Shown: piece by piece, positions 37,416 to 46,038 of the stretch | How the letters are laid out: the number at the start of each line of letters is the position of its first letter | How positions within the stretch are numbered: the first letter of the stretch is position 1 | From: Aliivibrio sp. S3MY1 | Lineage (GTDB): Bacteria; Pseudomonadota; Gammaproteobacteria; Enterobacterales; Vibrionaceae | Direction: 5' to 3' | Length of the DNA: 64,000 nucleotides | Assembly: GCF_028765575.1 (NCBI RefSeq) | Contig: NZ_JARACO010000008.1 | Span: forward strand, 80,196 to 144,195 | The notes under the pieces: model-generated | What the model was told of the DNA's origin: nothing | Databases searched by the model: none | Seen by the model: only the letters and a program-made list of their open reading frames with translations | Program-made: the position numbers and the translations under genes

Positions 37416-39140
37416 TCACTCTTCAAAGATCTTATCGCGAATTGACCAAAACTTACCTTGTTTACGCGCAATCACAAAGCTCGGTGGACGAAAACGGTGT
37501 TGGTTATTCGCGATTTTAATTGCCGTTGTTTCTTCAAATGGGCGGTGTCTATCGACTAAATGAGGGCGCACAAAGTGATCCAAAAATAATTGCTTCTGTT
37601 TTTTTGTCGCCATTTGCCATACTTCATGCAGCTCAGAATCATCGTCACCTAAATAAGTCACTTTAAGCTGTGGCTTATCGAACTGATTTTTCCCCGCGGT
37701 AAGGATTAAGTCGATGCAGTTGAGGATCCGAGCATCTTTTAATTTTAGTGCTTCTTTTAGCTTTTTATCGGGATCAACCAAGATCGCATCACATTCATGA
37801 CAAATACGTGCCGCAATATCATTATCTGCACCACATTCATTGCAATATTTGGCTCTAAAACGATAGCCACACTCTTCACGAGTGCCTTCATCGTCTTCAA
37901 AATAGCCTTGGCAGCGACGTCCAAAGTGCTCAAGTAAAAAGCCATTACTGTCTAATTTACCCCAGAAGTTATTATTAAAACCACAAGCAGGGCAGGGAAT
38001 GGTAATAATTTCACTGTTGCTATCAGGTTTGGGATCGCCCACTTCAGGTTGGTAGAGATCGTAGCAATTACCCGCGTAATCTAAAATCGTACATTCTGTT
38101 TTTCCTTCCGCTAGACGTAATCCACGACCAATGATTTGTTGGTATAAACTGACAGACTCTGTTGGGCGTAAAATAGCGATTAAATCAACATGAGGGGCAT
38201 CAAAGCCCGTCGTTAATACCGAGACATTAACTAAAAATTTGGTTTGTTGTTTTTTAAAGCGCTGAATAATGGCATCACGCTCGATAACTTTAGTATCGCC
38301 AATCACCAATTCAGATTGCTCTGGCGGCAGTAGTGATAATATTTCTTGAGCGTGTCGCACCGTCGCAGCAAAGATCATCACGCCTTTTCTATCTTTGGCG
38401 TATTCGACGATTTGCTGAACAATTTGCGGCGTGGCACGTTTGGATTCTTCAATCACCAAATCCAATTCAGACTCTTTGTATTTACCGGTAGAGGCGGGTT
38501 TTAATTGCGAGAAGTCATAACTTAATACTGGCGCATCTAAGAGTTTTGCTGGCGTTAAAAACCCCTCATCCAATAGATATTGAATCGGCAATTCAAAAAT
38601 ACAATCACGGAAAAAACGAGGTGTATCAGTTTTGACTTGTCCACGAGTGTGGTATTGGTAAATCCAACCAATTCCTAAACGATAAGGTGTCGCGGTTAAA
38701 CCAAGTACTTTAATACCCGCATTTTGGGTTTGTAAGTGCTCAATCACTTTACGGTAACTGGTGTCTTTGTTGTCTGGCACACGGTGGCACTCATCAATAA
38801 CCAATAATGAAAATTGATCTTTAAATGAGTCAAGATTACGCACCACAGATTGCACCGAGGCAAACACCACTTTCTTATCCGTTTCTTTACGACCTAACCC
38901 AGCAGAGAAAATAGAGGCATCTTCACCATAACCTTCGTATTTTTCATGGTTTTGTTCAACAAGCTCTTTAACGTGAGCAAGTACCAACACACGACCTTTT
39001 GCTATTCGTGCTAATTCTGCAATCACCAAACTTTTTCCTGCACCCGTCGGCAGTACTAACACCGCAGGCGTCGTGTGTTTTCGGAAATAATGGATAACCG
39101 CTTTAACAGAATCTTGTTGATAAGGTCGTAATGTATACAT
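37416..39140 (-). CDS. radD: RadD (YejH) superfamily 2 DNA helicase-like protein
   Basis: A 574-residue DNA repair ATPase. Motif I is PTGAGKS, motif II DECH, motif III LTATPYR, and motif VI QIIGRGLRLAEG. The C-terminal half carries cysteine pairs likely to hold zinc (CPACG, CNECG, CHEC). RadD in E. coli aids recombinational repair with SSB. The ATG at 39140 gives the E. coli-like start MYTLRPYQQ; a GTG four codons earlier is possible. Neighbourhood with rplY matches E. coli. Confidence 0.92.
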   Translation of the reverse strand: MYTLRPYQQDSVKAVIHYFRKHTTPAVLVLPTGAGKSLVIAELARIAKGRVLVLAHVKELVEQNHEKYEGYGEDASIFSAGLGRKETDKKVVFASVQSVVRNLDSFKDQFSLLVIDECHRVPDNKDTSYRKVIEHLQTQNAGIKVLGLTATPYRLGIGWIYQYHTRGQVKTDTPRFFRDCIFELPIQYLLDEGFLTPAKLLDAPVLSYDFSQLKPASTGKYKESELDLVIEESKRATPQIVQQIVEYAKDRKGVMIFAATVRHAQEILSLLPPEQSELVIGDTKVIERDAIIQRFKKQQTKFLVNVSVLTTGFDAPHVDLIAILRPTESVSLYQQIIGRGLRLAEGKTECTILDYAGNCYDLYQPEVGDPKPDSNSEIITIPCPACGFNNNFWGKLDSNGFLLEHFGRRCQGYFEDDEGTREECGYRFRAKYCNECGADNDIAARICHECDAILVDPDKKLKEALKLKDARILNCIDLILTAGKNQFDKPQLKVTYLGDDDSELHEVWQMATKKQKQLFLDHFVRPHLVDRHRPFEETTAIKIANNQHRFRPPSFVIARKQGKFWSIRDKIFEE

Positions 39141-39315
39141 GGATATAAACACAGTGGTAAAGACAAGTTAGCATCATATCAGAATATATAAAATTACTCT
39201 TTATTTAATGATGTAACCCATTTTTGGCAAGAGACAGAAGATAAACAGACAGCGATTAAGACCAAGGACAGTCATTCATCGCTTACTGTGTTATTTTAAC
39301 CTTTCTAGTCAATGG

Positions 39316-40365
39316 CTAAAAATGATGATGGGATAGTTTTCCAAGTAAGATAATCACATCTTGACTTGCTTTTTCCATATTAGATAAATGCTGTTTCATT
39401 TGTGCCCACTCTTGTTTTTTTGCGGCCACAATGGCTTGCTGTCCAGAGTCATGAACCAGTTTATGAGGGGTATTTAGTTTTTGAAAATCGAGTTCCTGAG
39501 TTAAACATTGGTTAGTTTTCGATGAGAAATACCATTTACCTAATCGACATGCAGTATGGTTATTTACGACCGTATCAAAATCATGTCGAGCAATGGAATC
39601 ATAAATACTCATTTTCCAGATAACATGATCAAGTTTTACCACATCAAGGAAGGCGTTTTTTTGAGAGTGTGATAAGTTATGACTGATTTCTTCTAATAGA
39701 TCATTCGTTTTATTATCAGAAGTTTGTAAATCATTTGATAGTTCAGTCATGGATTTTAAAAAGTCGTCAAATTCATGTTGGCTTTTTAAAAGATCGGTTG
39801 ATTTATCCTCAGCGTTCTTTAATTCAGCTTTGATGTCATTGGTTACGTTTAATGATTGGTTCGCAAGGGATCTTACTTCATTTGCAACCACAGCGAAGCC
39901 TCTTCCCATCTCGCCTGCTCGGGCCGCTTCTATTGAGGCATTAAGGGCCAGAAGATTTGTTTGGTCTGAAATTTCATCGATCCGTTTTGAGAGGTTTGCA
40001 ATAGAGGCGACCGCTTCAGACATTGCAATCGCAGAGTTTTGAACATTTTCTTTTACAGAGAAGCCAAGATCTAGGCTGTTGGATAAATTAATTTTGCGAT
40101 CTGTTTTTTCAATGTCTTTTGTATCATTTAATTCATTAGTACATTGTAAAATATCATTTCTAATAAGTTCTATAGCACTTTTTCCTTGCATTGAAAGAGT
40201 GAACCAATTTAATAATTGGTTGGTTTTATCTTCAAGTTCAAGGTTCTTTTTTTCTTTATTAGAAATGGTTGAGCGAGCGATTATTAGTTCTTCTTTTAAT
40301 AAGGCTATTTCTTGATTTAACTCTTTATTTTGTTCTTTTAACTGCTTACTTTTTTTTAAAAACAT
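39316..40365 (-). CDS. Soluble methyl-accepting chemoreceptor with C-terminal CZB domain
   Basis: A cytoplasmic receptor of about 349 residues with no membrane helix. It has an N-terminal coiled coil, a short signalling domain with the tip [20 protein letters not shown] and [15 protein letters not shown], then a chemoreceptor zinc-binding domain: [15 protein letters not shown], and later HKLVHDSG supplying the expected His/Cys/His/His ligands. CZB receptors are reported to sense zinc or oxidants such as hypochlorous acid. ATG at 40365 and GTG at 40371 are both possible starts. Confidence 0.87.
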   Translation of the reverse strand: MFLKKSKQLKEQNKELNQEIALLKEELIIARSTISNKEKKNLELEDKTNQLLNWFTLSMQGKSAIELIRNDILQCTNELNDTKDIEKTDRKINLSNSLDLGFSVKENVQNSAIAMSEAVASIANLSKRIDEISDQTNLLALNASIEAARAGEMGRGFAVVANEVRSLANQSLNVTNDIKAELKNAEDKSTDLLKSQHEFDDFLKSMTELSNDLQTSDNKTNDLLEEISHNLSHSQKNAFLDVVKLDHVIWKMSIYDSIARHDFDTVVNNHTACRLGKWYFSSKTNQCLTQELDFQKLNTPHKLVHDSGQQAIVAAKKQEWAQMKQHLSNMEKASQDVIILLGKLSHHHF

Positions 40366-40845
40366 AATCACTATAGCACTTTTTAACCAAAGCTATTTAG
40401 GCATGCAACAATCACGCCATTGCATATTTTGACATGTAATTTAGTTTGCTTAATGAGTCGTAATTGTTATGCTAAATAATAAATATTTATGCAAATATGG
40501 TGGGTATATTTGCATTTTTTAATGTCTTTTATGCAATACGATATATTGTGAAAGCCTGTGAAAACTCGTGGCTAAATATGTTTTGTTTTAACGTTCATAT
40601 AATGAGTAAATATAATGTACGTTACTTATTCAATTTGATGAATAAAATTCAGGTATTTTATGAACGATGGCAAAATGAGCATGGTTAAGCAAAAAATAGG
40701 TGGATAGCAATTCTTTGACGCTTTCTTTCATTGAGTAGAATTCGTCATACTTTCTTGGATTATGAGCCAATTAAATTTAAGATAAAGTGATAAAAGAAAA
40801 TAAATAAAACAAGTATGAAAAATCAATGTTAAAAGGAATATATTA
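40366..40845. other. 480-base gap between the CZB receptor and the PLD-family gene
   Basis: Very AT-rich. Holds a perfect 10-bp inverted repeat with a T-run (40489-40520), listed separately. A 63-codon plus-strand frame (40497-40688) starts inside that repeat, lacks a ribosome binding site and looks spurious. Nothing else is visible. Confidence 0.5.
40489..40520 (+). terminator. Terminator-like inverted repeat in a gene-free stretch
   Basis: ATGCAAATAT (40489-40498) and ATATTTGCAT (40506-40515) pair perfectly around GGTGGGT, followed by a T-run. No plus-strand gene ends here, so it is either the end of a short unannotated RNA or a palindromic operator for one of the divergent genes. Confidence 0.4.
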
Positions 40846-42390
40846 ATGCCCTTACTAAAACGCATACATAGTATTTTATTCGTCGCTATGCTTTCAGGGT
40901 GTGGTTCACTTCCTGACGATATTGAGCATACGAATGAATCGGTATCGGTGCCATTAAACAGCTCACTTTATCAATTAAGTCATACCCATCAACGAAAACC
41001 AAGTACATCTGAAACCAGTGCTGTTTTGTTGCAAGGCTCGGGCTGGGACGCATTAGCACAACGCTTAGCATTAATTGAGACCGCAGAGCACAGCGTTGAT
41101 ATTCAATATTATATTTGGAACTCAGACGCCTCGGGTCATTACCTTGCAAGTCGCCTATTAGCGGCAGCAGATCGTGGTGTTAGAGTGCGTGTCTTGTTGG
41201 ATGACATCAATCTCAATGAACGTGAAGATCTACTTGTGGCGTTAAATGCGCATCCTCATGTTGAGATCCGAGTATTTAATCCCATTCCCACTCGTCGTGG
41301 CGTCACAAAGTGGGTGAACTTCTTAGGGGATTTTTCTCGTTTAAATCGTCGTATGCATAATAAATCATTCACCGTTGATGGCGTGTTTTCTGTTGTTGGT
41401 GGGCGCAATATTGGTGATGAGTATTTTGATCTTTCTAACGAGATTAACTTTCGTGACCGTGATGTATTCGTTCGAGGTTCAGTCGTTCGTGATATACAAA
41501 CCAGTTTTATCGAGTATTGGGACAGCCGTTGGTCTTACCCTGTGGATTTATTAGCAAAAGAAACCTCACAAGAAGCACTCTTACAAAAACAACCAGTGTT
41601 AGATGAGATAGATGCTCCAATTTATAAAAACTACCCAGCCCTACCTGAGGGTAATGAAACTGCACATCAATACTTAGACGATTTAATGGATAAAATGACT
41701 TGGGTTAATGCTGAGTTCGTATTTGATCGCCCTGTACCGCTGGATAAAGACAATACAGATGAACCAAAAGAGACAGCAAAAGCGCTCGCGAAATTAGCCA
41801 GTGAATCAGATAAAGAGATCTTATTAGAGTCGGCTTATCTCATTTTTGATGATAACCAACTTAAAGGGTGGCAAGTGCTGATTAATTCTGGCGTTGAAAT
41901 AAAAGCACTCACTAACTCAATGGCATCGAACGATTTAACCACTAATCACTCAGGTTACGCAGGTCGCCGTAAGGGAATGCTTGAGCACGGCATTCAGCTA
42001 TATGAATTAAAGCCAGAAGCTGGGTTATGTGAAGAATCGACGAGAGATATCTCTAAGTGCGCACCAATATTGCCTTATGGACTTCACGCTAAGTCTGCTG
42101 TTTTTGATGATCGTATCGCGAGTATCGGCTCTTTTAACTTTAATTTACGCTCAACGTACCTGAATACCGAATCGATTTTAATTATAGAAAATCAAAAAAT
42201 CGCACAGCAACTCACTCAAGATATTGAACACGCCATGGATGAAGAAAACAGCTGGCATCTAAAACTGCAAGAGGGTGATGTTCGTTGGTATTCAGGCGAT
42301 AAAAGCTGGGAAGATGAACCAGAAACTGGCCGATGGGAGCGTTTTCAATCTGGGTTCTTGCAGTTATTGCCAATAGAGAAGTATTTGTGA
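40846..42390 (+). CDS. Phospholipase D-family lipoprotein (ClsC-like)
   Basis: A 514-residue lipoprotein (lipobox LSGC, Cys19) with two HKD active sites: HNKSFTVDG near residue 170, and HAKSAVFDD near residue 413, each followed by GGRN or GSFN. The arrangement matches the cardiolipin synthase C/YmdC group, which joins phospholipid head groups, but the lipid anchor at the N-terminus implies a periplasmic-side location. A good ribosome binding site (AAAGGA) precedes the ATG. Confidence 0.83.
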   Translation: MPLLKRIHSILFVAMLSGCGSLPDDIEHTNESVSVPLNSSLYQLSHTHQRKPSTSETSAVLLQGSGWDALAQRLALIETAEHSVDIQYYIWNSDASGHYLASRLLAAADRGVRVRVLLDDINLNEREDLLVALNAHPHVEIRVFNPIPTRRGVTKWVNFLGDFSRLNRRMHNKSFTVDGVFSVVGGRNIGDEYFDLSNEINFRDRDVFVRGSVVRDIQTSFIEYWDSRWSYPVDLLAKETSQEALLQKQPVLDEIDAPIYKNYPALPEGNETAHQYLDDLMDKMTWVNAEFVFDRPVPLDKDNTDEPKETAKALAKLASESDKEILLESAYLIFDDNQLKGWQVLINSGVEIKALTNSMASNDLTTNHSGYAGRRKGMLEHGIQLYELKPEAGLCEESTRDISKCAPILPYGLHAKSAVFDDRIASIGSFNFNLRSTYLNTESILIIENQKIAQQLTQDIEHAMDEENSWHLKLQEGDVRWYSGDKSWEDEPETGRWERFQSGFLQLLPIEKYL

Positions 42391-42503
42391 TGTGGGTAGG
42401 GCTTTAAAATAACTAAAGAAAAACACCGATAAACGATACAATAGATGAGTTGCAAAATAGCAGCATAGAGACTCATTCACATAAAAGAGTAAAGTAGCCC
42501 TAT

Positions 42504-43007
42504 ATGTCTAAAGATTTTAGTGTCACCACAGAATACGTTCTCGACAAGACTTTCTTTGCGGAATGTTATGATCAAACTAGTCAGCCGATTACCTTTCCAA
42601 AAGCCTATTTAAAAGGAATTCTCTTTTTTCTTTTTGGTCTGGCGCTATTAAAACTTGAGCTATTACCGAATGGTTACATTGGTTGGTTCTTTATTGCGTT
42701 GAGTATTATTGAAGCATTCAGTATTTATTTTAAGAAAACGTGGTGGCTATGGCGACAATCCATCAGCTCACTCTCTGGCAGTAAGGTGGTGTTTAACGTT
42801 GACGAAAATGGGGTGAGTTATAAAAGCCTTAAAAACACCAAAAATTCACGCACCATCGCTTGGGGTGATATCGACCAAGTTGAACAAAGTGATTTAGGGC
42901 TTATTTTCCATATTGGTAAACAGCGCCAATACGTCAGTAAATCGTGCCTAAATGAGAAAGAGATCGCTTTTATTGTAGAGCAGCACGCAATAGCAAAAGC
43001 AAAGTAA
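42504..43007 (+). CDS. YcxB-like membrane protein
   Basis: A 167-residue protein with two adjacent membrane helices (AYLKGILFFLFGLALLKLEL and GYIGWFFIALSIIEAFSIYF) and a C-terminal beta-rich cytosolic domain (FNVDENGVSYKS, IAWGDIDQVEQSDLGLIFHI) of the YcxB type. No known activity. It is the last ordinary gene before the variable segment adjoining secF. Confidence 0.6.
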   Translation: MSKDFSVTTEYVLDKTFFAECYDQTSQPITFPKAYLKGILFFLFGLALLKLELLPNGYIGWFFIALSIIEAFSIYFKKTWWLWRQSISSLSGSKVVFNVDENGVSYKSLKNTKNSRTIAWGDIDQVEQSDLGLIFHIGKQRQYVSKSCLNEKEIAFIVEQHAIAKAK

Positions 43008-43552
43008 TCTAAGCCGCATTTTACTGCGGCTTTTTAGTGCCTATCTAAGCTAGCGACTCCAAATCTTACCGTCTTTTAAATGGGTCTTACTACTTGTGAG
43101 GCGAATAACACCTCTAATCGCATCATAAAATGATTTGAATATATCTATTCAAGCAAGTAAAAGTGCTTAATCGAATGTGAGATGTGGATTTTGAAGAGGG
43201 CATTAACACCTCTCAATACCATAAAGTAGCAAAGGGCAGTAAGCCAACAGCATCTCGGCATTTAGCGACTTTGGTTGTTTAACTAACATTGGTACTGGAG
43301 GTTGTAATACTTATTAATATCTTGTTCATGGTTTTTCATGCTAAAAAGTTACTACTTTGTATAGCATTATTAATTGTGAATGTCTGTGCTGTATCACGGA
43401 GAATTCTATTTATTTTAATAGTTTCACCTTATTAATATTGATATATGTATTAATAAGCATGGCGTGCTATTTCTTTTCATTCTTTTCATTTATAATTTAG
43501 ACGTAATTAATGAGCGCGTTAATATAAGTATTTTTAATGTAGGGAATGTTAA
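43008..43552. other. 545-base gap with degenerate sequence
   Basis: Contains the YcxB-gene terminator and no convincing gene. Two short similar stretches (TAACACCTCTAAT near 43108 and TTAACACCTCTCAA near 43204) are direct imperfect repeats. The overall impression is decayed or recombined DNA between an ordinary gene and an AT-rich orphan. Confidence 0.4.
43011..43036 (+). terminator. Terminator after the YcxB-like gene
   Basis: AAGCCGCA and TGCGGCTT enclose TTTTAC and are followed by TTTTT. This hairpin and the following 55 bases resemble the two secF-tail repeats further right (see findings). Confidence 0.8.
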
Positions 43553-44548
43553 GTGACAAACATAGTAGAAGAAGTTTTACCTGAAGAAAGAACTCGTGGA
43601 TTAATCTCACGAGATGATAATAAAGTTGACTATTTTTGTAATATCTATGAACGTATAAATTCATCAAATGATGAAATTAAAAAGCAATATAACCAAAATT
43701 TGCTGATAAATTTCTCTGATCTTAAGGAGCTACATGAAAAAACAAGCCAAACAATCAATAGCTTAAAACCTATTAGTGCGGGTGTTAAGATCTATATTTA
43801 TCAGAATGGCGGTGAAAGCGAAAAATTCAAATCATTTGAAGAATTTGAGGGTTTCAAAATAACAAGTCCAAATGCAACAAATAATATTTATTTTGTATAT
43901 AATTTTACAACTCAAGATTCAGAAACTGGAGATTTTGAATTATATAAGATAAAAATTAGAGTTATATCAAGAGTATCAATGATATCTGAGTTTGAAAAAG
44001 AAGCTCCTCCATTTATGTCTCCTTCTATCTTGGCTTCGGTAGCAACTCCTATTGTTATAATTGAAATAGAATATTCAGATTATATAAAAGCTCGAAATTT
44101 TATTTCTATGATTGATGAATGGGTTTTAGGGTGTGATGAGACTAATAGTTCAAAACTTTTAAATAAGTTCAAAGCATATTCTCATTTTATACCGAAAATT
44201 GGAAAAAATTTGATTTATTTATTGCTTGGTTATTTTACTTTATTCTCTATAAATGATGAGTCATTTACTAATTTACAGTCTGTGAAGTTTTTTATTTTTT
44301 ACATTACAGCATTTGTTATTCTTGGTTCTACTGCATCAAGTTTACTTTCAAAAGTAGAGAAATCCATTGATAGTTATATGTCAATGTCATATATAAATAT
44401 GAACAAAGGTGATGCGAAACTTATTAAAAAGTACAAGTCACGTAACACTAGCTCAGTGATTTATTCTATATTAGGTTTTGTAGGGACCTTATCTATAGGC
44501 TTATTAACTAATGTTATTTATGATTTAGTTAAGGTATTTATAGCTTAA
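43553..44548 (+). CDS. Unrecognised AT-rich membrane protein
   Basis: A 331-residue protein I cannot assign. It uses GTG at 43553 with a good AGGGA ribosome binding site. The first 200 residues are soluble and charged (ERTRGLISRDDNKVDYF, SFEEFEGFKI). Then follow three to four membrane helices (LIYLLLGYFTLFSI, FFIFYITAFVILGSTASSL, VIYSILGFVGTLSIGLLTN). Codon use is strongly A/T-ending compared with neighbours, a sign of transfer. It stands alone between decayed DNA and a duplicated secF tail. Confidence 0.65.
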   Translation: MTNIVEEVLPEERTRGLISRDDNKVDYFCNIYERINSSNDEIKKQYNQNLLINFSDLKELHEKTSQTINSLKPISAGVKIYIYQNGGESEKFKSFEEFEGFKITSPNATNNIYFVYNFTTQDSETGDFELYKIKIRVISRVSMISEFEKEAPPFMSPSILASVATPIVIIEIEYSDYIKARNFISMIDEWVLGCDETNSSKLLNKFKAYSHFIPKIGKNLIYLLLGYFTLFSINDESFTNLQSVKFFIFYITAFVILGSTASSLLSKVEKSIDSYMSMSYINMNKGDAKLIKKYKSRNTSSVIYSILGFVGTLSIGLLTNVIYDLVKVFIA

Positions 44549-44668
44549 TATTATTTATACTCGGTATTTTTGCTTTATACCTTTTATTTTTGTAATTTTT
44601 TAGGGTAATTGGTTAACTCATTTATACCTAATAACGAGTTAAGCATTAAAAAATAGTGTAACCACCTA

Positions 44669-44814
44669 TAAAAAAGGGATTCAACCTAAACCAGATCCCC
44701 TCAACATCAGCCGCATTCCCTTGCGGCTTTTTACTATTTATCTAAACCAACCCTTACGGCTCTTCAGAAATCAGTTTTGGCTTAATAGTGATCCGAATTC
44801 AAACCAAAGTACTC
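44669..44814 (-). repeat. Diverged direct copy of the secF 3' end and terminators
   Basis: Read on the minus strand it encodes EYFGLNSDHY and then, after one inserted T, a stop, followed by a remnant of the SecF tail and the same two hairpins as at 46850-47002. It is a non-functional secF fragment in the same orientation as the real secF. Together the copies flank the ATPase/TOPRIM-like pair. Confidence 0.85.
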
Positions 44815-44846
44815 TAGATGTCTTGGATTTGTACCTCGCTCCAATT

Positions 44847-44889
44847 TTGCCGTAAAAAAATTACGGCAATGTTTTCGGTGTGCTATAGT
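44847..44889 (+). promoter_or_regulatory. Promoter with palindromic operator for the ATPase/TOPRIM-like operon
   Basis: TTGCCGTAA (44847-44855), AAAAA, TTACGGCAA (44861-44869): a perfect 9-bp inverted repeat. Its right arm overlaps a -35-like TTACGG, which is 17 bases from TATAGT (44884-44889), an extended -10 with TG in front. A protein bound to the palindrome would block the promoter. No dedicated repressor gene is seen. Confidence 0.5.
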
Positions 44890-44925
44890 TAACGCTGTTA
44901 ATTTCTTTAATACTGGATAATCAAG

Positions 44926-46038
44926 ATGCTTGCTAAACTTGTCGTCAAAAATTTTCGTAACTTTGAAAACTGGTTTGAGATCGATCTCAAAAGTGATCGC
45001 TCGTATGAATTCAGCAAGCATGCAGTGCAAAATGAAATCGTTAAACATGGTGTTATTTACGGTATTAATGGTGAGGGTAAGTCAAACCTTGGGCTTGCCA
45101 TTATTGATGTAACGAGTCATCTAACAGATAACAATCTTCAGGCAGGATTGAGCTCTAACTATTTAAATGCAAACTCGAAAGACAAACTGGCTGAATTTAA
45201 ATATCAGTTTGATTTTGATGGCATTGAAGTGCTTTATAGTTATGGCAAAGAAAAATGCACGACAACCGTTTATGAAAAACTGATCATTGATGGTGTTGAG
45301 GTCGTTAATTTTGACCGTAGAGTATCATCCATTGCAGACTTTAATTTACCCGGTTCAGAGACGTTAAAGAACGATTTTGAAGGCAAGGACATTTCACCGG
45401 TTAAGTATATAAAGTCAAACGCCTTACTTGATGATCATGTTATTAATAATGCCTTCGATACGTTTATGAAGTTTGTCGATGGAATGGTGTTTTTTAGAAC
45501 GCTTTCTAAGCTTCAGGAGTTTTATGGCCAGCCAACAGGTAAGCAGCGTGTTTCCCAAGCTATTATCGAGCAAGGCAAACTCAAAGACTTTGAAACCTTT
45601 CTTAATGATTCAGGAGTAGCCTGTAAACTGAAACAATCGGGTGCTGAGAATGAAGAAATTATTGAGTTTGATTTCGGTGAACGCAGTATTGAATTTTCTC
45701 AAGCGGCTTCAACTGGGACGATCTCTCTTGGTAATTTTTATTATTGGTATCTAAAGCTTACTTCTGGCGAAATCTCATTTGCGTATATTGATGAGTTCGA
45801 TGCGTATTATCATTTTAACTTATCACAACATATTGTTGAGCGCATATCAGAGACGAGTTGCCAATCCCTTATGACAACTCATAACAGTACGTTGATGTCT
45901 AACAATATCTTAAGACCAGATTGCTATTTTGTTCTAGCCAAGCAGAAACTAAATCCTCTTTATAACTTAACTGATAGAGAAATCAGAAAAGCACATAATT
46001 TAGAGAAAATGTATCGCTCTGGAGCTTTTGATGAGTAG
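44926..46038 (+). CDS. AAA/ABC-type ATPase of a putative defence pair
   Basis: A 370-residue ATPase of the RecF/AAA_15-21 group. It starts KLVVKNFRNFENWFEIDL, the usual 'structural maintenance' beta-hairpin. Walker A is GINGEGKS (46-53), the signature-like segment ASTGT lies near 261-265, Walker B is FAYIDEFD (285-292), and the switch His is in TTHNS (317-321). Such ATPases pair with nuclease or TOPRIM partners in RloAB-, PARIS- and Gabija-like systems. Here the partner overlaps by eight bases. The operon lies between duplicated secF tails. Defence is inference from this context. Confidence 0.8.
   Translation: MLAKLVVKNFRNFENWFEIDLKSDRSYEFSKHAVQNEIVKHGVIYGINGEGKSNLGLAIIDVTSHLTDNNLQAGLSSNYLNANSKDKLAEFKYQFDFDGIEVLYSYGKEKCTTTVYEKLIIDGVEVVNFDRRVSSIADFNLPGSETLKNDFEGKDISPVKYIKSNALLDDHVINNAFDTFMKFVDGMVFFRTLSKLQEFYGQPTGKQRVSQAIIEQGKLKDFETFLNDSGVACKLKQSGAENEEIIEFDFGERSIEFSQAASTGTISLGNFYYWYLKLTSGEISFAYIDEFDAYYHFNLSQHIVERISETSCQSLMTTHNSTLMSNNILRPDCYFVLAKQKLNPLYNLTDREIRKAHNLEKMYRSGAFDE

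Larger units (their letters stand above)
44549..44925. other. 377-base gap holding the duplicated secF tail and a promoter
   Basis: The left 120 bases are AT-rich and featureless. Bases about 44669-44814 are a diverged copy of the secF 3' end and terminators. The right part carries a perfect palindrome and a promoter for the ATPase gene. Each is listed separately. Confidence 0.7.

Noticed and set aside
40497..40688. A 63-codon plus-strand frame in the gap before the PLD-family gene
   Set aside because: Starts inside the inverted repeat, has no ribosome binding site and an unpatterned, Phe/Asn-rich composition of AT-rich noncoding DNA.
43050..43148. A 32-codon minus-strand frame that reads like a protein C-terminus (ends HLKDGKIWSR)
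   Set aside because: Length is within chance, a stop lies directly upstream, and I cannot match it to a family, so I do not call a pseudogene.
44782..45048. An 88-codon minus-strand frame ending in SecF-like residues
   Set aside because: It only reads through the antisense of the ATPase start into the duplicated secF tail; the SecF-like part is the repeat, not a gene.
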